This document shows, in pieces, positions 23,561 to 31,636 of a DNA stretch of 33,742 nucleotides; the stretch's first letter is position 1; each line of letters starts with the position of its first letter. The DNA is taken from the IMG/VR virus record IMGVR_UViG_3300032820_000056, positions 1-33,742 of that record. One strand, written 5' to 3'. The position numbers and the translations under genes are program-made. Source of the DNA: a virus. The notes beneath the pieces were generated by a model that saw only the letters and a program-made list of their open reading frames with translations, had not been told where the DNA came from and searched no databases.

Positions 23561-24754
23561 ATGCCGACCACTGCTAGGGATACGGGGTTGATTTGGTCAG
23601 AACCCGACCAGATGGCGCATAACCAATGGATGCCAGATGAACACAGGAATGAATCGAGTATCGACGGTTCGATTCTATCTGTCAACGTCAGTTATAGCAT
23701 GGACCTGTGCGCTCAGGTTACAGCAGTAATCCATGATCCAGGTTTTGCGTATGCTAAGGCTAACTATTTCTGGATTACTCGCGACGTATGGTACCGGTCT
23801 CATTCTATTACGAGTATGGGTACTGCCTCGAATTCTTGGGAATCGAAGTATCTGACACAGATGATGGAAATAGGAAGTGCGAAACTCGGCCCCAGTGCTG
23901 GAACTGGCGCACAATGGACATGCCAGATGCGGACAAAGGCGATACAGCAAATGAAACGGGGAAAGGGGGACGAGAATGATACCTATGGGATTGCTGGTCA
24001 GATCGTGGGCGCAGGACACACCTGGGTTCAGAACGCTGCGGAAATGTTCGGTCTGAAAACGATTCTCGAAGAGACAGATAAATCTCACGAAGTAAAGCCA
24101 TTCCAGTCGGGAGACGAGGCCTCAGAAAGCAGTTCCGTATGGGATGTGATCAAGGGTATTGCCAGTGCAGCCAACTTCGTGGTCTTCGAAGCAGATGGAG
24201 TGCTCTTCTTCTGCTCACACCAGTTCCTTTTGGGGGCATGGGGAATCGAGACCGGCGAAAAGAATGTTCTCAACCCAGAAACAAATCAAAGAGAGTCGCG
24301 GGTAGTGAGGTATGTTCCGATACGGTGGCCTAGGGATCCGAGCGCCGTCATCCAAGTAATGGGCATGCCAACGGTAAGTAAGTCCGACAATGATCCCTTC
24401 GAGGTGCAAGGGTCCATGCTCGTTGACCGAACAAACGGCACGTCCTTGCGACCGGGCATGACCATACTGCTACAGGGTATTCCCATGTTTGGCCCGCTAC
24501 TCGATGGAAGTAGTCCGTCCGGAGATTCTGGTTTATACCTGATTACTTCAGTAGACTACGATCATCTTGGCACTAAGCCGGTGAGTGTATCGTTCAGATC
24601 GCCAACCAAAAAGAAGGACCAGTTACGGAACTATACGGTGGGGAATACAAGGATAGAGCCGATGCAGTCCTCAGCGCAAAGCGGCAGGAGCGAAATGCCT
24701 GGAACATTTCGCACTGGGAATATTTCGCAGGCAGCATGGCGTGGTCCCCGTTGA
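23561..24754 (+). CDS. Baseplate hub protein, gp27/XkdQ-like
   Basis: The hub joins the tube end to the spike. This 397-residue protein is called mainly from order (after the initiator, before the spike) and from the hub-like pattern. It has an N-terminal strand region with SILSVNVSYSMDLCAQVTAVIHDP, split as SILSVNVSYSMDL and AQVTAVIHDP. A central helix, WDVIKGIASAANFVVFEADG, is the typical position where gpD/XkdQ proteins have a short domain after it with LFFCSHQFLLG. The C-terminal strand region has PSGDSGLYLITSVDYDHL and PVSVSFRSPTKKK. The stop is 30 bases before the spike gene. The start follows the previous gene by 21 bases with a weak ribosome site. Confidence 0.72.
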   Translation: MPTTARDTGLIWSEPDQMAHNQWMPDEHRNESSIDGSILSVNVSYSMDLCAQVTAVIHDPGFAYAKANYFWITRDVWYRSHSITSMGTASNSWESKYLTQMMEIGSAKLGPSAGTGAQWTCQMRTKAIQQMKRGKGDENDTYGIAGQIVGAGHTWVQNAAEMFGLKTILEETDKSHEVKPFQSGDEASESSSVWDVIKGIASAANFVVFEADGVLFFCSHQFLLGAWGIETGEKNVLNPETNQRESRVVRYVPIRWPRDPSAVIQVMGMPTVSKSDNDPFEVQGSMLVDRTNGTSLRPGMTILLQGIPMFGPLLDGSSPSGDSGLYLITSVDYDHLGTKPVSVSFRSPTKKKDQLRNYTVGNTRIEPMQSSAQSGRSEMPGTFRTGNISQAAWRGPR

Positions 24755-24784
24755 TGTTTGACTGGTTTGAGATAGCAGGCGAAA

Positions 24785-26068
24785 ATGACTGACGGATACG
24801 ACAATAGGGCTGCAAGATACAAGAGTATTGCCGGAGGCGCCGCTAACCCAATCACGACTGGCGCGATTTACAGGGGGACAATCACTTCCGTCAGAGCCGA
24901 CGGGAAAGTGCGAGTCCGTATCCCGAGATTGGGCAACAGGGTGTACGGCTACACCTACGCGGTGCGTGGTCCGGAGACCAATCCGTACCGGGTAGACGAC
25001 AAGATACTTTGCGTTTTTCTAAATAACGAACTGAGTGAACTGTTCGTTCTCGGCCGGTTTAATTATCAGCCCAAGTTTCGTAACGTCGGGATCAATGTTC
25101 ACGATCCGCAGTACCCGGTTCATATCGCTGGACAGACGGGCGCTTACGAAGTTTCGTTGCAGGTTGATCGGACTTCTGCGGTGGGGTCTTCGCGCGCCTC
25201 GCTGCAGTTGCATGAGACAATTGTTGGGGCGGGAGCAACTACCGCAGACAACTCCGGTGAGTTTGACTCCGAAGAGGTAGCAGTCGAAGGCTACCAGGGT
25301 GATTGGTATGTGTATGACAATCACGCTCAAAAGTATTTATTACAGCATACGGGTGGGCAGAATACGGCCGGTGGTTTAACCGGAAACTCCCTAAACACCT
25401 ATTTTGCAATCAAAGCCACCGGCATGCACGGCACCCCAAGCGGAACTCACGATAGGACGATTTACATATATCCGTCTTATGACGCCAAAACGGGGGGATC
25501 TGACGGAACGGGAAGCGAGGTTAATCACTGGGTTTGGAGTGGCGCAGGGCTAGGCGGGTACAACTGGTTGACTTTGGGCTATACCTATTGGGGAAGCACT
25601 TTTAATCCAACCCAAGACAATAGTTATGATCTGGGTCGGACTGGTTACCGTTGGAAGGATATTTACGCCACCAACAATGTCATCAACACGTCTGATGAGA
25701 ATTTCAAAACAAACATCGTTGATTCCGATTTAGGACTAGACTTCATAAACGCACTACGTCCCGTATCATTCAAGTGGTTAGACCGTGGCGAAGGGGAAGC
25801 AGGAGTAAGAACACACTATGGTTTAATAGGCCAAGAGGTTGAAGTGGTGCTTGGCGATGCCGCTTCCGACACGGCACTCTGGACTAACACGCTGATAGAA
25901 GCCGACCCGGGTGTGGAATTCACGGACCCGGAAACTGGGGCTGTGACGAGCACCAAGGCAGCGGTCGAAGAACACTCCCGACAGGGAATAAGATACAGCG
26001 AACTAATCTCCCCACTTATCAAAGCAGTACAGGAACTCACTGCTCGGGTCGAAGCACTAGAGGGGTAG
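24785..26068 (+). CDS. Baseplate spike with OB-fold and C-terminal S74 self-cleaving chaperone
   Basis: The 427-residue protein appears to be a spike fused to a tail-fibre-type folding domain. Residues 25-95 fit the gp5/gpV OB-fold that caps the hub: GTITSVRADGKVRVRIPRLG and DDKILCVFLNNELSELFVLGRF, both with the alternating-strand pattern. Residues 100-290 are a beta-rich, Gly/Tyr/Trp-rich shaft with NSYDLGRTGYRWKDIYATNN. The C-terminus carries the S74 intramolecular chaperone: NTSDENFKTNI with the predicted Ser303-Lys308 dyad, LDFINALRPVSFKW, YGLIGQEVE, and the terminal helix YSELISPLIKAVQELTARVEAL. The chaperone cuts itself off after trimerisation in endosialidases and fibres. The ribosome site is AGGCGAAA. 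Confidence 0.85.
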   Translation: MTDGYDNRAARYKSIAGGAANPITTGAIYRGTITSVRADGKVRVRIPRLGNRVYGYTYAVRGPETNPYRVDDKILCVFLNNELSELFVLGRFNYQPKFRNVGINVHDPQYPVHIAGQTGAYEVSLQVDRTSAVGSSRASLQLHETIVGAGATTADNSGEFDSEEVAVEGYQGDWYVYDNHAQKYLLQHTGGQNTAGGLTGNSLNTYFAIKATGMHGTPSGTHDRTIYIYPSYDAKTGGSDGTGSEVNHWVWSGAGLGGYNWLTLGYTYWGSTFNPTQDNSYDLGRTGYRWKDIYATNNVINTSDENFKTNIVDSDLGLDFINALRPVSFKWLDRGEGEAGVRTHYGLIGQEVEVVLGDAASDTALWTNTLIEADPGVEFTDPETGAVTSTKAAVEEHSRQGIRYSELISPLIKAVQELTARVEALEG

Positions 26069-26073
26069 TAAGG

Positions 26074-26085
26074 TAAAATCTGGTA
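26074..26085 (+). promoter_or_regulatory. -10-like hexamer six bases before ATG (candidate leaderless promoter)
   Basis: TAAAAT (26074-26079) ends six bases before ATG 26086, as at 13619. TAAGG precedes and C follows the hexamer in both cases. No ribosome site lies at normal distance and no -35 was found. It lies in the 17-base gap after the spike gene, so a function as an internal promoter for the wedge genes is possible. Confidence 0.38.
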
Positions 26086-26379
26086 ATGGACACAATCAAG
26101 TTCCCCATCAAATTCGATTCAACCGGCCTGGCCAAGCACAGGGAAGGATCTGCTGATTATTACAAGCATCTCCTATCTTTGTCTATTCTAAGCGAACCCA
26201 GACGCCACCCCTTTACGCCGAATTTCGGCATTAACGACCCGGCATTCACGCACCTCGATAAGGGCGGTTTCGTAACCCAAGCCGCCAGATACGTTCCCGA
26301 GGTTATTATTACTGGCGTAGCAACAGAAGTAAGTCCAGAGGAAGATATATCAGTCGTTTTCGGATTTAGGATACGATAA
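26086..26379 (+). CDS. Baseplate wedge protein, gp25/GpW family
   Basis: The 97-residue protein fits the lysozyme-like gp25 family, which forms part of the baseplate wedge and nucleates the sheath. It has an N-terminal strand (IKFPIKFDSTGL), a helix with YYKHLLSLSILSEP, the family's RRHPFTPNFGIND block near 39-51, and a helix-strand end with ARYVPEVIITGVATEVSPEE and ISVVFGFRIR. The E-x-R/RxxP-x-FG motif is the recognisable core. The stop lies two bases before the J-like start, the standard gp25-gp6/gpJ order. The usual catalytic Glu of the lysozyme ancestor is not expected in this family. Confidence 0.88.
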   Translation: MDTIKFPIKFDSTGLAKHREGSADYYKHLLSLSILSEPRRHPFTPNFGINDPAFTHLDKGGFVTQAARYVPEVIITGVATEVSPEEDISVVFGFRIR

Positions 26380-26381
26380 CT

Positions 26382-27968
26382 ATGCCCGCTGATTTTCGCC
26401 AATATGTAGATCTAACCCCATACGACGCCGACCCCACCGACATTTATCTGGGAGCGATTCGGCTGGCTCGGTTGACATTGCCCGAGTTCCAGTTGCGTCA
26501 AGGCACTGTCGAAGATGCGCTATTCCAGGCATTCTCGTACATGCAGATGTTGGGCGTTTCGGCAATCAACCGCCTTCCCAACCGCTTGATGGAGGGTATT
26601 TCCAGAATTTTGGGGGTAACCAGAAACGAAGGCACCCGAGCCACAGTCGACATTGTCGTCACCCTCAACGACATTCCAGACGTAGATAATCCCTTTACGT
26701 TCGCAAAGTCAAGCGCGTTTACTTACGGGATTGTTTACAGTAGCGGCACGGTTCACTACCCGTTCATGACAACAAGATTGGAGTCATTCGCTGCCGCCAC
26801 GGTTCGCGCGGCGTCAACTGCCAATGTTGCTATCGCTAGCGAGTTGGAAAACGGCGACACGGTCGATGGGGTGACATTGGCTACCAACGACCGCGTTCTT
26901 CTCAAGAATCAAACCGCTGGTGCTGAGAACGGGATTTATGTTGTCGTTGCCTCGGGGGTTGCCAGCAGGGCGCTCAACGCCGATGACGTTTCCGAACTGC
27001 CACTATTCGTTTCCGTGACTGAGGGTACGGTCGGAGAAAATACCGGTTGGAATATGACCAATACTGGTACGATTACTCTGGGAACAACGGCACTCACTTA
27101 TGTGACCGGAACGTATCCCCAAAAAACAATCACACTTTCCTCACAGGGGGTAGGAGTTCACCCCACTCCCACCGTAGGTCAAGTTGTGAACCTGGCTTCG
27201 GTTGCACCAGATGTTGAGACTGCCGTTATTGCCAACCCTACAAACTTTGTGGGAGGTGCTAACCCCGAGACCGACAGCGCCTATCTGGATCGCTGTGTAA
27301 CCCATCTACAGGGACTTTCATCGACGGCAATTACTGCAAGCCAAATGAGATCTTACATACTTTTGAGCCATGCTAACGTATCGCGATGTAAGGTTTACAA
27401 TTTGGTAAAAGCAGCGGACAGGGATTTGGATCCATTCGCTTCTCCTCCCGGCATTACTGAATACCCTGGATATCTTCTTGTTGTCGTTTATGGCCAAACC
27501 GGGCTTCTAACCTCTACGGAAAGATCCGATATCGCCATAGCCGCCGCCAATAGGACAAGCGCGGGTTTGACTGTCGCCATTGAGGATCCTCATCTGATTG
27601 ATTTGACAGTCACCGCTGACGTGCTTGTAGAGAAGCGGCGTACAGCATCCGACATGGAAACCGACATCACTCTTGCCGTAAGGCGATCTCTTAGCCCAAC
27701 CATATGGACGGGCAGGGCAGAAGGAATTTTGAACTCTGAGGTTACCGAAACCATCCGAAAGGTTGACGGTGTTGTGTACGTTTCGAAGGTGGCCATCGCC
27801 CCAACCGGCTCGTCTTCGATTGCGGCTACCGAGTGGTATGGCAGTGGCACCACAGATGGTAATGCCCTGGCTGCCGCCGGAGATCCCAACGTGTACTTCC
27901 TAAAGGCAGGATCGCTTCCTGACATAACTTCAGCAAACACTACGCTTACTATTACAGTTGCTTCTTAG
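26382..27968 (+). CDS. Baseplate J-like wedge protein with inserted tail-fibre module
   Basis: The J-like (gp6/GpJ) protein builds the wedge ring of the baseplate. The 528-residue product has the family N-terminus (EDALFQAFSYMQMLGVSAINR, near 44-64), RILGVTRNEGTRAT and VTLNDIP near 75-99, then FVGGANPETDSAYLDRCVTHLQG near 288-310. The C-terminal part has DLTVTADVLVEKRR and IRKVDGVVYVSKVAI. Residues 141-241 do not belong to the family: they are the DGVTLATNDRVLLKNQ-x-x-GAENGIYVV module otherwise found in tail fibres, and the same module occurs at 32842-33158 in this window. The module sits between the variable beta-region and the core, so it could project from the wedge. Spacing to neighbours is 2 bases on each side. 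Confidence 0.9.
   Translation: MPADFRQYVDLTPYDADPTDIYLGAIRLARLTLPEFQLRQGTVEDALFQAFSYMQMLGVSAINRLPNRLMEGISRILGVTRNEGTRATVDIVVTLNDIPDVDNPFTFAKSSAFTYGIVYSSGTVHYPFMTTRLESFAAATVRAASTANVAIASELENGDTVDGVTLATNDRVLLKNQTAGAENGIYVVVASGVASRALNADDVSELPLFVSVTEGTVGENTGWNMTNTGTITLGTTALTYVTGTYPQKTITLSSQGVGVHPTPTVGQVVNLASVAPDVETAVIANPTNFVGGANPETDSAYLDRCVTHLQGLSSTAITASQMRSYILLSHANVSRCKVYNLVKAADRDLDPFASPPGITEYPGYLLVVVYGQTGLLTSTERSDIAIAAANRTSAGLTVAIEDPHLIDLTVTADVLVEKRRTASDMETDITLAVRRSLSPTIWTGRAEGILNSEVTETIRKVDGVVYVSKVAIAPTGSSSIAATEWYGSGTTDGNALAAAGDPNVYFLKAGSLPDITSANTTLTITVAS
26802..27104 (+). repeat. First copy of the ENGIY tail-fibre module (within the J-like gene)
   Basis: About 101 residues of the J-like protein align with residues 152-256 of the tail fibre starting at 32389, the second copy being at about 32842-33158. 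By hand count 42 of the first 61 aligned residues are identical, including DGVTLAT, DRVL-KNQ and GAENGIY, with TGW/SGW-MTN and T-GTTAL later. The codons differ at many synonymous positions, so the duplication or transfer is not recent. Confidence 0.85.
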
Positions 27969-27970
27969 CC

Positions 27971-30900
27971 ATGGCCACAACTGCCAATTATCTTTCGTTT
28001 GCGGATCGACTTAGCGCCTTTGGTACAGATGGAGGTCGTGTAGACGTTGGTACATTGACCACCCACTGGCGGGTGGTCAACGCTACTGCCAGGCCTACGG
28101 ACATCCAGGCCGGCATGGTAGATATCGCATTTTATGGACTAGAGATTCTTCCAACAAACGCCGATCCGTTAACAGTATTTATCGATGGCATTCTCCTGTC
28201 TGATACCGAGACTCTCAGGGAGATGTTGTTCCACGCCCAGGTCAAATGTTCTCAGGATCTTTCAATAGTTACGGCCTTGCACGAGAGCGGTCAGCCTCTT
28301 GGAGAATTGGAGCCCATAGGCAGTGCAATCCCAAGGGAACAATTCAGCCCTGTTCGCAGCAACATTCTCAGGGTACCAGCAAATTCTGGAGAAAAGTTTG
28401 CCAGCGTAGAGTTGACTATTGCTAATCATGGAGCAAATTCGATATATCTAACTCTTCCTGCCCTAATTAATCATCTTGACTTTTATAGAAATGCTTATGT
28501 TCGTTCAGCCCGCAACTATATTCCAGATGTTTACTGGAACCTTGATTTCGAACAGTCGGACCCACAGTACCCGATGTACAAATTGTTGGATACGCTCACA
28601 CACGCATCCGATGATGTTATGCAATTGTTCAGCGACTGGTTCGACCATGAACTTGACGAACTTTCTGCTGGCTACACCGGATCTGAAGACTGGACGCAAA
28701 GTACGCTTACGGGAGGCAGTACAGCAACCGAGACGAATTTCGACTGGCTCAGTCAATTCACGGGCGGTGAGTTGCAGGGGAACATTGTTGGTACCGACGA
28801 GCCGGCCGGAACCGTGCGAGATTTCTATACCACTTCGGATGAAATCACCGCTTTCTTGCGATGGCAGTTGGAAAACTCGTATTACGGGAGAGCAGCCGGA
28901 ACCCGCGAGGCGATGATTGCTGCAGCCCAGCAGGTACTAAGTGCGACCAAGGGCGTGGCGATTATTCCACATTATGGCGCTGACCCATGGAAGATTCAGG
29001 TACAAACACTTCGATCTGAAACACAGGATTTCGATGCGGGCACTTTCGTTTCTGCGGATATTTTAGATGCGGTCGCTGCAGCCGCTCCGATGGGATATGA
29101 GATATTCCATATGGCAGTACTGTTCTTCGCGTTTACGCTCGGCAATGTCGGTCTTGGTCGACTGGGGTTGGGTGTGCTGGGTGGACCGGGCGGGTATGTA
29201 CCACCAGATGCGCCAACCGGTCTGACCATTACTGTTGGCGGAACTCCGTCAACCGAACTGACTCTCACTTGGGTCGCCCCCCTTTACAACGGCGGAAATG
29301 CGGTTTCGGGCTACCTGATCCGACGAGACGGCTCAATCATTGTTGCCAACACGGGCAACACAAACGTGACCCACACGGACACTGGTCGGACACCGGGCAC
29401 CGCGTACTCCTACACGGTGGCAGCAATCAATGGCGCCGGTGCTGGCAGCCAAAGTACCAGCGCTTCAGGAACCACCGATGCGATTGTTCCAGATGCCCCA
29501 ACCGGCTTGACGCTGGCCGCGGGTTCTACGCCTTCAAGCATGATCGACCTCACTTGGGTTGCACCCGCATACACCGGTGGAGCAACGATCATTGGCTACC
29601 GAATCACCGAAAACAACGTGGTGGTTATCAACAACACGGGCAGTTCGACAGTCACACTTACGAGAACCGGGCTGAGTCGTGGAACGTCATACACCTACAA
29701 GATCGCAGCGTTGAACTCCGCTGGCACTGGAGCCGACAGCAGCGCTGTTTCGTTGACTACCGCTGCCGAACTCCCAGATGCTCCAACCGGTCTGACTCTG
29801 ACTGCCGGCAGCCCGGCGAACACGGTCATCTCCTTGGCTTGGACTGCTCCAGTCGACAACGGTGGAGCAGCCATTTCCGGCTACCGAATCAAGAGGAATG
29901 GTTCGACAATCGTGGCCGATACCGGCGGTACGGCGACGACCTACTCGGCTACCGGCCTAACGCACAACACCGCCTACACCTTCAACGTGGCAGCGATCAA
30001 CTCTGCTGGCACGGGTGGCGACAGCACGACCGCAAGTAGGGATACTCTCCCGAACGGTATCGGTGCCACTGGTGGAACAATCACCACCTACGGGAACTAC
30101 AGGGTTCACACCTTCCTCACGGACGGTACGTTCGAAATCACTTCTAACCTCAACAGCAGCACCTTTGAAGTGTTGATGGTCGGTGGTGGTGGTGGTGGTG
30201 GTGGCACCAACACAAACTCCGCGAGTCTAAATAGTCAAGGTGCTGGTGGTGGCGGAGGTGGTGGGGGTGTTCGAGTCGAAACCAGCCAAACCGGAACCGT
30301 TCAGACCTACGCGGCGGTCGTTGGCGAGGGCGGTGCAGTCCAGACGCATGGTGAAGGCACAGAGTTTGGAAGTCTTAAAACTGACGCCACAAACGGTCAG
30401 GGTGGAGTGGGGGGCGACTCGGCTTCCGGTGGGAACAATAACGGCTCCAACGCTGCCGGCGGCGGTGGTAGTGGTGCTGGTGCCGTCATCTACCAAGGTG
30501 CTCTCCAGAACGGCCTCGGCGGCTCGGGCGGTCAGGATTTCAACTACGGCGGTGACGGCGGCGCCTCATGGGCCTACGGCACCGGCGGGACCTACACGGG
30601 TGGTGGCGGTGGCGGTGGTTTCTACGGGAACGACGGCGGACAGGGAGCCAATAGCGGTGCAAACAGCAAGGGTGGCGATGGCGGCGATGGCCTCGCAAAC
30701 GCTTTCCAAACCGGCAGCAACCAGTACTACGGCGGTGGTGGCGGTGGCGGATTCTGCGTCACGGGAAACCACGGACTCAACAATCCTGGCCTCCAGGCGG
30801 CGGGCGGCAGCGGCGGCGGCGGGGGCGGTGAGGTCGCATACGAAAACACCAGTGGAAGTAAAGTTATCAAGTTCAACCACGTTGCTGGCACCGACGGCAC

Positions 30901-31003
30901 GGGCGGCGGGGGTGGTGGTGGCGCCAACTTCTTCCCGAATGGAAACTCTTCTGGCGGTGCTGGAGGCGACGGAATCGTCGTCGTCAGGTACTCAACGCAG
31001 TAA
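27971..31003 (+). CDS. I-like baseplate protein fused to three FN3 domains and a glycine-rich adhesin
   Basis: This 1010-residue protein seems to combine a baseplate anchor, spacer and receptor-binding tip. The N-terminal 400 residues resemble GpI-type tail proteins in the region NYIPDVYWNLDFEQSD through YKLLDTLTHASDDVMQLFSDW, and FLRWQLENSYYGRAAGTREAM with an adjacent IPHYGADPW. Residues about 412-695 hold three FN3 domains, each starting PDAPTGLT and ending in the Tyr/Ser-rich Y-x-V-AA-N-x-AG block. From about 700 the protein turns to a Gly-rich region with poly-Gly runs and short Asn/Ala blocks (about 730-1005), as in glycine-rich phage adhesins, ending GGDGIVVVRYSTQ. Position after J is where GpI is expected. 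The host receptor cannot be read from sequence. Confidence 0.78.
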   Translation: MATTANYLSFADRLSAFGTDGGRVDVGTLTTHWRVVNATARPTDIQAGMVDIAFYGLEILPTNADPLTVFIDGILLSDTETLREMLFHAQVKCSQDLSIVTALHESGQPLGELEPIGSAIPREQFSPVRSNILRVPANSGEKFASVELTIANHGANSIYLTLPALINHLDFYRNAYVRSARNYIPDVYWNLDFEQSDPQYPMYKLLDTLTHASDDVMQLFSDWFDHELDELSAGYTGSEDWTQSTLTGGSTATETNFDWLSQFTGGELQGNIVGTDEPAGTVRDFYTTSDEITAFLRWQLENSYYGRAAGTREAMIAAAQQVLSATKGVAIIPHYGADPWKIQVQTLRSETQDFDAGTFVSADILDAVAAAAPMGYEIFHMAVLFFAFTLGNVGLGRLGLGVLGGPGGYVPPDAPTGLTITVGGTPSTELTLTWVAPLYNGGNAVSGYLIRRDGSIIVANTGNTNVTHTDTGRTPGTAYSYTVAAINGAGAGSQSTSASGTTDAIVPDAPTGLTLAAGSTPSSMIDLTWVAPAYTGGATIIGYRITENNVVVINNTGSSTVTLTRTGLSRGTSYTYKIAALNSAGTGADSSAVSLTTAAELPDAPTGLTLTAGSPANTVISLAWTAPVDNGGAAISGYRIKRNGSTIVADTGGTATTYSATGLTHNTAYTFNVAAINSAGTGGDSTTASRDTLPNGIGATGGTITTYGNYRVHTFLTDGTFEITSNLNSSTFEVLMVGGGGGGGGTNTNSASLNSQGAGGGGGGGGVRVETSQTGTVQTYAAVVGEGGAVQTHGEGTEFGSLKTDATNGQGGVGGDSASGGNNNGSNAAGGGGSGAGAVIYQGALQNGLGGSGGQDFNYGGDGGASWAYGTGGTYTGGGGGGGFYGNDGGQGANSGANSKGGDGGDGLANAFQTGSNQYYGGGGGGGFCVTGNHGLNNPGLQAAGGSGGGGGGEVAYENTSGSKVIKFNHVAGTDGTGGGGGGGANFFPNGNSSGGAGGDGIVVVRYSTQ
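29204..30055 (+). repeat. Three FN3 domains with exact 285-base period
   Basis: The motif CCAGATGCxCCAACCGG begins the units at 29204, 29489 and 29774, a spacing of 285 bases (95 residues) each time, and the last ends near 30055. The equal length and good codon-level similarity at unit starts indicate internal duplication. The units differ over most of their length, so they are diverged. Confidence 0.8.
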
Positions 31004-31036
31004 GTGTTACTCTGTTAGTTAATAGGAGGCCCGAAT

Positions 31037-31327
31037 ATGCCGAATAGAGGAATCAAAAACTGGGCAACTGGAGACATTCTTCAGGCCGCGGATGTCAACG
31101 AATACCTGATGGAACAGGTAGTTATGGTATTCGACGACTCTTCAGACCGAGATTCTGACATTGCTGCAGGCCCTGGTGCCACTGAGGGTATGACCGCATA
31201 CCTGAAAGATGTCAATCAGGTCACCTATTACGACGGTTCTGCATGGGTTCGAATGGGAACTTATGCCGAAGTTCAGGCTGTTGAGAGCCGTGTTCCGCGT
31301 ATGTTGATCTACATGGAAGTCTACTGA
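31037..31327 (+). CDS. Small tail-associated protein
   Basis: A 96-residue protein with a strong ribosome site (AGGAGG, 8 bases upstream). Blocks GIKNWATGDILQAADVNEYLM and MTAYLKDVNQVTYYDGSAWVRMG are of a type found in minor tail or fibre-associated proteins of actinophages and other tailed phages. The YYDGSAW part resembles the short N-terminal head of some tail fibres (the fibre at 32389 has a similar KFYTGSAWRK). It ends in a helix and VPRMLIYMEVY. It lies between the adhesin gene and the holin. A fibre connector or decoration role is inferred. Confidence 0.6.
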   Translation: MPNRGIKNWATGDILQAADVNEYLMEQVVMVFDDSSDRDSDIAAGPGATEGMTAYLKDVNQVTYYDGSAWVRMGTYAEVQAVESRVPRMLIYMEVY

Positions 31328-31339
31328 TTTCTCCGTAGG

Positions 31340-31407
31340 TGGTAAAATGGAGAGCGAGTACGCAGTATAGTACTCACTGTCATATCCACCTTCGAAAGGC
31401 TACCTCC
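31340..31407 (+). promoter_or_regulatory. Extended -10 element and leader hairpin before the holin
   Basis: TGG-TAAAAT (31340-31348) matches an extended -10 just after the previous gene. The leader then holds GCGAGTAC (31354-31361) and GTACTCACT (31370-31378), which pair over about 8-9 bases with one mismatch around an 8-base loop. The holin ribosome site GAAAGG follows at about 31394-31399. A hairpin between promoter and holin could tune lysis timing, which is inference. Confidence 0.35.
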
Positions 31408-31617
31408 ATGAACTTTTGGAAAGATGCATTCGAACGGGCTGCTCGTACATTTATCCAGGCTTACCTGGGTGTTTGGATGGCAACCGGGGCGGACTTTGAT
31501 GGGTTCAGTGACGTTAACAACCTGAAAGCAGGTGCTGTTGCCGTCGCCCTTTCCGTTGCTATGGCAATGGGACTCAAGGGTGTTGGACCCAACAAGGATT
31601 CGGCTTCGACCGTTTAA
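31408..31617 (+). CDS. Small holin, r1t-type
   Basis: Holins make the membrane hole that triggers lysis. From ATG 31408 the product has 69 residues with two hydrophobic segments (about 12-26, FIQAYLGVWMATG, and 41-56, AGAVAVALSVAMAMGL). They are separated by an acidic turn (ADFDGFSDVNNLK), after a charged start (MNFWKDAFERAAR). This is the size and pattern of the r1t-like holins common in actinobacterial phages. ATG 31408 is chosen because GAAAGG is eight bases upstream; the frame can be extended to GTG 31339 but that lies over the promoter-like hexamer and adds no hydrophobic segment. No separate endolysin is recognisable in the window. Confidence 0.78.
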   Translation: MNFWKDAFERAARTFIQAYLGVWMATGADFDGFSDVNNLKAGAVAVALSVAMAMGLKGVGPNKDSASTV

Positions 31618-31636
31618 CCAACAAACTAAGCCATTG

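Noticed and set aside
30240-31022. 260-codon plus-strand frame within the glycine-rich region
   Set aside because: It arises from the GGT/GGC-rich repeats read in another frame (Ala/Val/Thr-rich); the main frame has FN3 and adhesin features and correct neighbours.
31339-31407. GTG 31339 as holin start
   Set aside because: It would place the start next to a promoter-like hexamer and add 23 polar residues; ATG 31408 has a ribosome site and gives the standard holin size.
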